From Finegoldia magna (GTDB lineage Bacteria; Bacillota; Clostridia; Tissierellales; Peptoniphilaceae): a DNA stretch of 5,355 bases. The DNA lies in NCBI RefSeq assembly GCF_018371055.1, contig NZ_JAGYZD010000117.1:1-5355 (forward strand), read 5' to 3'. The position numbers and the translations under genes were made by a program. Shown piece after piece: positions 1 to 5,355 of the stretch; within the stretch, counting starts at the first letter, position 1, and each line of letters opens with the position of its first letter. Below the pieces are notes generated by a model that was not told the origin of the DNA, did no database searches, and was given only the letters and a program-made list of their open reading frames with translations.

Positions 1-1954
1 TCCTACAGATAAATCGTTGACTATGATTAGGATGATTATTTCTTCGTTTGAAAGCTTGGCAGAAATTATCAAAAAACCATTACCACAAGATTTGCTTGGA
101 GGTCTTTTGAATGAAGAAGATCCAAGTTCTTTAATAGATACAATTTCAATGCTTATTTCATTAAACGACAAGGATTCTATTTTATTATTGGAAACTTTGG
201 ACATGGATGAAAGAATTGAGTTGGTGTACAAATTTGTAATCAAAGAAATTGAATTTTTGAAGATAAAAGAAGATATCGAAGAAAGAACAAATAAGGAAAT
301 ATCTGACACACAAAAAGAGTATTTTCTTCAAGAACAATTGCGTCAAATCAAGATGGAATTGGGCGAAGAATACGATATTGAAGACACAGATGATTATGCA
401 AATAAAGTTAAGAAATTAAAACTTAAAAAAGATTCTGAAGAACACGTCTTAAAGGAAATAAACAGATTATCTTCTATGAATCCAAATAATCCTGAAAGCA
501 CGGTGATTAGAAATTATATCGATCAAGTATTGGATATTCCTTGGAACAAAAAATCAAAAAGTTCGATTGATTTAAAAAATGCAGAAAAAGTTTTGAATGA
601 TGGTCATTTTGGACTTGAAGATGTGAAAAAAAGAATTTTGGAATACTTAGCTGTTAAGAAGATGACTGGATCATTAAAAGGTCCTATCCTTTGTTTAGTT
701 GGACCTCCAGGAGTTGGTAAAACTTCAATTGCAAGATCAATCGCTGAAGCTACTAATAGAAAATTCGTATCCATGAGACTTGGTGGAGTGCGTGATGAAG
801 CAGAGATCAGAGGCCACAGAAAAACTTACATCGGAGCAATGCCAGGAAGAATTATAACTCAATTACAAAAAGCTAAGAAATTAAATCCAGTATTCTTATT
901 GGATGAAATTGACAAATTAGCATCTGATTTTAGAGGAGATCCTGCAAGTGCTTTGTTGGAAGTTTTAGATCCAGAACAAAACAGCGAATTCACAGATAAT
1001 TACATCGAAATCCCTGTTGATTTGTCAGATGTTTTGTTTATCACAACTGCAAATTCACAAGAACAAATTCCAGACGCATTGTTAGACAGAATGGAAGTTA
1101 TCAGAGTTACAAGTTATACAGATTATGAAAAATTTGAAATAGCTAACAGATATTTGCTTCCACGTCAATTAAAAGAAAATGGAATGGACAAATCTCAATT
1201 CCACATCACAAGAGATGCTATTTATACGATTATAAACAACTACACAAGAGAAAGTGGAGTAAGAGAGCTTGAAAGAAATATCGGGAAAGTTGTCAGAAAA
1301 GCTGTCGTTAAAATCGTAAGAGATGATGTGAAAAAAGTTGTAGTTAACAACAAAAATTTGGAAAAATTCTTGGGCTATAAATTAGTTTTAGATGATGAAA
1401 TTCCAAGAGAAGACACAATCGGAGTTGTGAATGGATTAGCGTGGACACAAGTTGGTGGCGTTATCCTTACAATCGAAGCAAATGTAATGGATGGTACAGG
1501 AAAAACACAACTTACAGGAAAACTTGGAGATGTAATGAAAGAGTCTGCAATGGCAGCCATTTCATACATCAGAAGTAACCAAGAAGCTTTGGGAATAAAA
1601 GGTGAATTCTACAAAGAAAAAGACATTCACATTCACGTTCCAGAAGGAGCTGTTCCAAAAGATGGTCCATCAGCTGGTGTTACAATGGTCACAGCTTTAG
1701 TGAGCGCTTTGACAGGAAGAAAAGTAAAACACGATTTTGCAATGACTGGAGAAATCACACTTACAGGTAGAGTGTTGGCAATTGGTGGAGTTAAGGAAAA
1801 AGTATTGGCGGCTCACAGATACGGAATCAATAAAGTGTTCTTGCCAAAAGAAAACAAAAGAGATATCCAAGATATCGATCCTAAAATTAGACAAAAAATC
1901 AAATTCTATTTTACAAGCAATGTTAAAGAAATTTTGGATGAGGTATTAATCTAA
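1..1954 (+). CDS. lon: ATP-dependent Lon protease (LonA type), 5' end cut by window
   Basis: This is the cytoplasmic hexameric AAA+ serine protease that degrades misfolded and short-lived regulatory proteins. The frame is open to the left edge (first whole codon at base 2), so 650 residues are visible. Numbering from that codon, residues 1-190 are the end of the substrate-binding domain and the helical, coiled-coil region (SQ/TQKEYFLQEQL type). Walker A GPPGVGKT is at 234-241, Walker B FLLDEID at 298-304, and the protease domain starts near 470. The catalytic serine in PKDGPSAG is S557 and the catalytic lysine in GGVKEK is K600. Walker lysine, serine and lysine each sit exactly 122 below E. 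coli K362, S679 and K722 (recalled numbering), so about 120 N-terminal residues lie outside and there is no net indel between these sites. The TTG at 17 is an internal codon, not the start. The TAA stop overlaps the next gene's ATG. One oddity is valine 487 where E. coli has D609. Confidence 0.97.
   Translation, partial: PTDKSLTMIRMIISSFESLAEIIKKPLPQDLLGGLLNEEDPSSLIDTISMLISLNDKDSILLLETLDMDERIELVYKFVIKEIEFLKIKEDIEERTNKEISDTQKEYFLQEQLRQIKMELGEEYDIEDTDDYANKVKKLKLKKDSEEHVLKEINRLSSMNPNNPESTVIRNYIDQVLDIPWNKKSKSSIDLKNAEKVLNDGHFGLEDVKKRILEYLAVKKMTGSLKGPILCLVGPPGVGKTSIARSIAEATNRKFVSMRLGGVRDEAEIRGHRKTYIGAMPGRIITQLQKAKKLNPVFLLDEIDKLASDFRGDPASALLEVLDPEQNSEFTDNYIEIPVDLSDVLFITTANSQEQIPDALLDRMEVIRVTSYTDYEKFEIANRYLLPRQLKENGMDKSQFHITRDAIYTIINNYTRESGVRELERNIGKVVRKAVVKIVRDDVKKVVVNNKNLEKFLGYKLVLDDEIPREDTIGVVNGLAWTQVGGVILTIEANVMDGTGKTQLTGKLGDVMKESAMAAISYIRSNQEALGIKGEFYKEKDIHIHVPEGAVPKDGPSAGVTMVTALVSALTGRKVKHDFAMTGEITLTGRVLAIGGVKEKVLAAHRYGINKVFLPKENKRDIQDIDPKIRQKIKFYFTSNVKEILDEVLI
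1936..1943 (+). promoter_or_regulatory. Ribosome binding site of the phosphodiesterase gene inside lon
   Basis: GGATGAGG lies in the last codons of lon, 10 bases before the ATG at 1954. With the TAATG stop/start overlap it supports initiation at that ATG and likely translational coupling to lon. The match to the anti-Shine-Dalgarno sequence is moderate and the spacing is slightly long. Confidence 0.6.
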
Positions 1955-2496
1955 TGAAAATAGGTGTAATAAGTGATACTCATGGTTCTTTGGAAAACAC
2001 ACGAAAAGCTCTGGATATTTTAAAAGAGTGTGACACGATTTTGCATTTGGGAGATGTTTTGTATCACGGACCACGCAATGCTCTTCCAGAGGATTACAAT
2101 CCAAAAGATTTGGCAGTTATATTGAAATCAATGGATAACGTAGTCTATACGAGAGGAAATTGCGATAGCGATGTGGATCAAATGGTTATTGAGCATGATT
2201 TAACTCAAAAACATAGAATAATGAATCTTGGAAGTCATAGAATATTGACAATTCATGGCTACGAGGAAGATGAAGATAAAAGAATTCGCATTGCAAATGC
2301 AAACAAATGCGATATTGTAATTACTGGACACACTCATGTAAAAGTTTTGGATCAAAAAGACGGCGTTATTTTATTAAATCCTGGTAGCCCTTCAATTCCA
2401 AAAGACGGTGTTAAATCAGTAGCAATCATAGATAAAGATGAAATTCAACTTATAGATTTGGATAAAAGGGAAGTTGTGTCAACTTTAAAAATATAA
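1954..2496 (+). CDS. yfcE: YfcE-type metallophosphodiesterase
   Basis: This 180-residue protein belongs to the calcineurin-like phosphoesterase superfamily, YfcE/MJ0936 group, a soluble dinuclear-metal enzyme. E. coli YfcE (about 184 residues) hydrolyses phosphodiesters such as bis-pNPP with Mn2+, but its physiological substrate is uncertain. All family motifs are present in order: SDTHG (D8, H10), LGD (D34), RGNCD (N69), IHG (H101) and GHTH (H126, H128), followed by the typical NPGSPSIPKDG segment at 142-152. The length is full and no signal peptide or membrane segment is seen. The RGNCDSDVDQM block is characteristic of YfcE rather than of more distant phosphoesterases. The start is the ATG in TAATG overlapping the lon stop by one base, with GGATGAGG upstream. 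MKIGVISDTHG is a standard family N-terminus, so the start looks right. Coupling to lon suggests co-expression, but a shared role is not shown by sequence. Confidence 0.93.
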   Translation: MKIGVISDTHGSLENTRKALDILKECDTILHLGDVLYHGPRNALPEDYNPKDLAVILKSMDNVVYTRGNCDSDVDQMVIEHDLTQKHRIMNLGSHRILTIHGYEEDEDKRIRIANANKCDIVITGHTHVKVLDQKDGVILLNPGSPSIPKDGVKSVAIIDKDEIQLIDLDKREVVSTLKI

Positions 2497-2498
2497 AA

Positions 2499-2538
2499 TC
2501 AATTAACTAAATCTAAAGTTAGTTGAATGTTTAGTTAG
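2499..2538 (+). promoter_or_regulatory. Two mutually exclusive weak hairpins before the ABC-F gene
   Basis: Bases 2499-2508 can pair with 2517-2526 (10 bp, one G-U pair, 8-base loop). Alternatively 2503-2512 can pair with 2529-2538 (10 bp, G-U pairs at both ends). The two share bases 2503-2508, so only one can form. The second would cover the first two bases of the AGGA ribosome binding site. Only a few G-C pairs are involved and there is no U tract after either stem, so this is not a good intrinsic terminator. Some ABC-F genes are controlled by leader attenuation. That this gap works as such a switch is inference, and chance pairing in AT-rich DNA is a serious alternative. Confidence 0.3.
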
Positions 2539-2544
2539 GAAGTG
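2537..2544 (+). promoter_or_regulatory. Ribosome binding site of the ABC-F gene
   Basis: AGGAAGTG precedes the ATG at 2549, with 8 bases between the AGGA core and the start codon. It fixes the ABC-F start, which also matches the expected N-terminus of the family (first residues MILIGAKDL). Confidence 0.75.
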
Positions 2545-2548
2545 AAAA

Positions 2549-4462
2549 ATGATTCTAATAGGCGCAAAAGATTTGGAAAAATCTTTCTTAGACAAAAGCA
2601 TTTTAGAAAATGTGACTTTTAATATTAACGACAATGATAAAATTGGAATCATAGGAATAAATGGTGCAGGTAAGTCAACTTTGTTCAATATTCTCACAGG
2701 AGAATTGTCCAAAGATGGTGGGGATTTGTTCATCAAAAATGATCTAAAAATCGGATACTTAAAACAGCACAACTCATTTGACTCAACTAATACTTTGTAC
2801 GAAGAATGTTTGAGTGTGTTTTCAGAAGTTTTAAGATTAGAAGGAAAACTTCGCGAATACGAAAATCAAATGAAAGATGCTGAAGATTTGGAAGATTTGA
2901 TGAACAAATACCATCGTGATTTGGAGAGATTTGAATCGATGGGTGGATATCTTTACGATTCTGAAATCAAAGGAACATTAAAAGGTTTGGGATTTTTGGA
3001 TGAAGATTTGGATAAAAATGTCACTAATTTCAGCGGTGGTCAAAAATCCAGAATAATGCTAGCAAAACTTCTTCTTCAAAAATGTGATGTTTTGTTACTT
3101 GACGAGCCTACCAACCATTTGGATATCAAAGCTATCGAGTTTTTGGAAACTTTTCTGAAAAATTACAAGGGCGCTTGTGTTATTATATCCCACGACAGAT
3201 ATTTTTTAGATGGTATCGTAAATAGGATTTTTCATATGGAAAATAGGAGTATTAAAACCTATGAAACAGACTACACTGGCTTTATGAAACAAAGAAAAAT
3301 CTACATGGATATCCAACGAAAAACATACGAAAATCAACAACGTGAGTACAAAAGACAGCTTGAGATAGTCGAAAAGTACACTAGCACTGATAATGCGAAG
3401 AAAAATAAACAAGGACAATCCAGAAAAAAACTCTTAGACAAAATGAAGTTGATGGATAAGCCGACATACGACGATGGAACATTTGGAATCAAATTCAAAA
3501 TTTCTTCACCAAGTGGCAAGGACGTTTTAATGGTTGACGATTTATCCAAAGAAATCGACGGAAGACTTATATTTAACAACTGCAATTTAGATATATATAA
3601 GGAAGAAAGAGTTGGGTTAATCGGGGCAAATGGAGTTGGAAAGACGACTTTATTTAATATTATTACTAAAAAATTAAAACCAACTTCTGGTAAATTCAGA
3701 CTTGGCTCCAATGTTAATATCGGATATTTTGACCAAGAGCAGATGTATTTGAACGACAAAAATACAATTATCGATGAAATTTGGGATGAATATCCTAAAA
3801 TGACTCACTACGAAATCAGAAGTGCTCTTGCTATTATGAATTTTGTTGGAGATGATATCTTCAAACTGATTGAAGATTTAAGTGGTGGAGAAAAGGCTCG
3901 TGTATCGTTATTGAAGTTGATGCTTTCAAAATCAAATTTTTTATTACTGGATGAACCTACTAACCACTTGGACATTGACTCAAAGGAAAGTTTGGAAGAT
4001 TCTTTAATAAATTATGAGGGTACGGTTTTTGTAATTAGCCACGATAGATATTTTTTAAATAGAGTTTGTGATAAAATTATTGTATTAGAAAAAGACAAAG
4101 CGACGACTTATCTTGGAAATTACGATTATTATCAAGAAAAAATAAATGATTCTAAAACAGATGAAACAGAAGAAAGTTTGAACAAAACTGCCGCTGTTAA
4201 GGAAAAGAAAAAACAACGAGCTATTACTAATAATCTTAAAAAATTAAGGAAACAAATCGAGACTATCGAATCAAATATTGATAAAATTGATGAGAGAATC
4301 AAAGAAATTGAAGATATTTTTTGTCAAAATGACATTTACGATGATCCTCAAAAAATTCTTCAATTAAATGAAGAATTGGAAAATCTTAATGCTGAGAAAA
4401 ATTCTTTGTATTCAGATTGGGAAGATAAACAATTGGAATACGAAGATTTTGATAAAAATTAA
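2549..4462 (+). CDS. ABC-F family ATPase, YdiF type (ribosome-associated)
   Basis: This 637-residue soluble protein has two ATP-binding cassettes and no membrane segments. That is the ABC-F layout: these proteins bind the ribosomal E site and act on translation rather than transport. Domain 1 has Walker A GINGAGKST (36-44), signature FSGGQ (161-165), Walker B LLLDEPTNHLD (182-192) and switch SHDR (214-217). Domain 2 has GANGVGKTT (359-367), LSGGE (444-448), FLLLDEPTNHLD (464-475) and SHDR (497-500). Both catalytic glutamates (E186, E469) are intact. A charged insertion at about 85-135 fits the 'arm'. The basic linker at about 240-325, with KKNKQGQSRKKLLDKM, is the tRNA-interacting motif. Residues 545-637 form a charged, probably coiled-coil tail. 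Length, the linker and the GSNVNIGYFDQEQ and IWDEYP blocks resemble B. subtilis YdiF (about 642 residues). Housekeeping translation is likelier than antibiotic resistance, but sequence alone cannot exclude resistance. The permease gene follows 11 bases later. Confidence 0.93.
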   Translation: MILIGAKDLEKSFLDKSILENVTFNINDNDKIGIIGINGAGKSTLFNILTGELSKDGGDLFIKNDLKIGYLKQHNSFDSTNTLYEECLSVFSEVLRLEGKLREYENQMKDAEDLEDLMNKYHRDLERFESMGGYLYDSEIKGTLKGLGFLDEDLDKNVTNFSGGQKSRIMLAKLLLQKCDVLLLDEPTNHLDIKAIEFLETFLKNYKGACVIISHDRYFLDGIVNRIFHMENRSIKTYETDYTGFMKQRKIYMDIQRKTYENQQREYKRQLEIVEKYTSTDNAKKNKQGQSRKKLLDKMKLMDKPTYDDGTFGIKFKISSPSGKDVLMVDDLSKEIDGRLIFNNCNLDIYKEERVGLIGANGVGKTTLFNIITKKLKPTSGKFRLGSNVNIGYFDQEQMYLNDKNTIIDEIWDEYPKMTHYEIRSALAIMNFVGDDIFKLIEDLSGGEKARVSLLKLMLSKSNFLLLDEPTNHLDIDSKESLEDSLINYEGTVFVISHDRYFLNRVCDKIIVLEKDKATTYLGNYDYYQEKINDSKTDETEESLNKTAAVKEKKKQRAITNNLKKLRKQIETIESNIDKIDERIKEIEDIFCQNDIYDDPQKILQLNEELENLNAEKNSLYSDWEDKQLEYEDFDKN

Positions 4463-4468
4463 GGAGGG
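4461..4468 (+). promoter_or_regulatory. Strong ribosome binding site deciding the TTG start of the permease
   Basis: AAGGAGGG overlaps the last two bases of the ABC-F stop codon and sits 5 bases before TTG at 4474. It is the best Shine-Dalgarno match in the window. The first in-frame ATG (4537) has no such site and would cut into the first membrane segment, so TTG is the supported start. The overlap with the upstream stop suggests translational coupling. Confidence 0.85.
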
Positions 4469-4473
4469 AAAAC

Positions 4474-5355
4474 TTGGATTTTTTAGAAAAAAGATTTCGT
4501 CTAACTGAGAAAAAAACAGATGTTAAGACGGAATTAATGGCAGGATTTACCACATTTATGACTATGAGTTATATCTTAGCAGTAAATCCACAAATGTTGA
4601 GCCAAACTGGAATGGACAAGGGCGGAGTTTTCACGGCTAGTGTCGTTTCCAGTATTATCGCTATGGTTTGTATGGCTTTTTTGGCTAACTTACCATTCGG
4701 ATTGGCACCAGGTATGGGACTTAATGCATTTTTTACATTTACAGTTGTTAAAACACTAGGCTATACTTGGCAATTTGCTTTGACTGCAGTATTTTTGGAA
4801 GGTATTGTATTTTTAATTCTTTCATTATTTAAAGTAAGAGAAATGATTTTTGATGCGATTCCAATTAACTTAAAAAAAGCAGTTAGCTGTGGAATTGGAC
4901 TTTTCATAGCGCTAGTTGGTTTGGTAAATTCAGGAATTATTTTGCAAGGTGAAGGTACTGTTTTACAATTGGGAAATCTCTTGAACAGAGAAAGCGTAGT
5001 ATTTATTGTAGGATTATTCATTATCGCTTTACTTTTGGCTAGAGAAATCAAAGGTGCGTTGATGTATGGGATTTTGGCTTCTACGATTTTAGCTTTAATT
5101 TTGGGAGTGTCAAAATACCAAGGCGGATCTCCAATTACATTGCCACCTTCACTTGCACCTGTTGCATTTAAAATTCAATTCGACAAAATATTTACTTTTG
5201 ATATGTTCACAGTAGTATTCACATTCTTATTTGTAGATATTTTTGATACGGTTGGAACTTTGGTTGGAGTTAGTGCAAAAGCTGGTATGTTAGATGAACA
5301 AGGAAAATTAAAAGAAGCATCTCCTGCATTATTAGCAGACGCGATTGGAACAACA
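4474..5355 (+). CDS. NCS2/AzgA-type purine-base permease, 3' end cut by window
   Basis: I translated this frame by hand from TTG 4474; it stays open to the right edge (294 residues, last codon 5353-5355). Family members are usually about 430-450 residues, so roughly a third is missing. It is an integral membrane transporter of the adenine/guanine/hypoxanthine permease group (PbuG, PbuO, AzgA), importing purine bases by cation symport. The evidence is the N-terminal block LMAGFTTFMTMSYILAVNP (21-39), the APGMGLNAFF motif (78-87), LKKAVSCGIGLFIALVGL (133-150), and the hallmark FVDIFDTVGTLVGV (253-266) followed by the loop KAGMLDEQGKL and ALLADAIGTT. Hydrophobic stretches at about 22-38, 51-71, 78-94, 101-119, 134-156, 174-189, 195-212 and 244-266 fit the first eight of the family's membrane segments. 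It lies 11 bases after the ABC-F gene and probably shares its transcript. The exact base transported cannot be assigned, so no symbol is given. Confidence 0.92.
   Translation, partial: MDFLEKRFRLTEKKTDVKTELMAGFTTFMTMSYILAVNPQMLSQTGMDKGGVFTASVVSSIIAMVCMAFLANLPFGLAPGMGLNAFFTFTVVKTLGYTWQFALTAVFLEGIVFLILSLFKVREMIFDAIPINLKKAVSCGIGLFIALVGLVNSGIILQGEGTVLQLGNLLNRESVVFIVGLFIIALLLAREIKGALMYGILASTILALILGVSKYQGGSPITLPPSLAPVAFKIQFDKIFTFDMFTVVFTFLFVDIFDTVGTLVGVSAKAGMLDEQGKLKEASPALLADAIGTT

Noticed and set aside
17..19. TTG as the start codon of lon
   Set aside because: The frame is open upstream to base 1, and the encoded segment aligns to the middle of the Lon N-terminal half. No ribosome binding site precedes it, so it is an internal codon of a gene cut by the window edge.
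2471..2485. Perfect small palindrome AAGTTG-TGT-CAACTT at the end of the phosphodiesterase gene, as a terminator or operator
   Set aside because: The 6-bp stem has only two G-C pairs and is followed by TAAAAATA rather than a U tract. It lies within the coding sequence and has no second copy in the window.
2457..2548. Sigma-A-type promoter for the ABC-F gene
   Set aside because: TATAAA at 2492-2497 resembles a -10 box, but no TTGACA-like element lies 16-18 bases upstream (TTGTGT at 2474 is only 12 bases away). AT-rich sequence gives such hits by chance.
2503..2772. 89-residue open frame on the minus strand
   Set aside because: It is antisense to the start of the ABC-F gene and the gap before it, with no recognisable domain. 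The + strand frame explains the conserved sequence.
3334..3759. 141-residue open frame on the minus strand
   Set aside because: It lies wholly inside the ABC-F gene, opposite its linker and second Walker A. It shows no recognisable motif and reads as an antisense shadow of a strongly conserved gene.
4761..5051. 96-residue open frame on the minus strand
   Set aside because: It lies opposite the permease gene, whose + strand frame carries clear family motifs throughout this region, so this is a shadow frame.

Overview
The window is AT-rich, gene-dense and entirely co-directional on the + strand. It carries four protein-coding genes: the 3' part of a LonA ATP-dependent protease gene, a small YfcE-type metallophosphodiesterase, a two-domain ABC-F ATPase of the YdiF type, and the 5' part of an NCS2/AzgA-type purine-base permease. 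The strong AT bias, preference for AGA arginine codons, AGGAGG-like ribosome binding sites, a TTG start and the YdiF-type ABC-F all suggest a low-GC Gram-positive bacterium (Bacillota). A Tissierellia/Peptoniphilaceae anaerobe such as Finegoldia is my guess from overall feel. I cannot prove it without a database search.

Layout: bases 1-1954 hold lon, cut at its 5' end by the window edge with roughly 120 N-terminal residues outside. Its stop overlaps the ATG of the phosphodiesterase gene (1954-2496) by one base. A 52-base gap (2497-2548) follows, the only real intergenic space. It contains two mutually exclusive weak hairpins in front of the ABC-F gene (2549-4462). Eleven bases later, behind a strong AAGGAGGG ribosome binding site that overlaps the ABC-F stop codon, a TTG-initiated permease gene runs off the right edge (4474-5355). 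There is no gene-free stretch over 300 bases, and I see no RNA gene, mobile element, CRISPR array or convincing intrinsic terminator.

The spacing suggests two translationally close pairs (lon-yfcE and ABC-F-permease), possibly all in one transcript. Lon handles protein quality control and ABC-F proteins act on stalled or non-productive ribosomes. The YfcE-like enzyme and purine permease are general metabolic functions. A functional link among the four is only a conjecture from proximity. These are ordinary housekeeping genes, and I did not find a previously undescribed system. The items most worth checking are the alternative hairpins before the ABC-F gene, a substitution in the Lon protease domain (Val at the E. 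coli D609 position), and the permease gene's apparent lack of its own purine-riboswitch leader.
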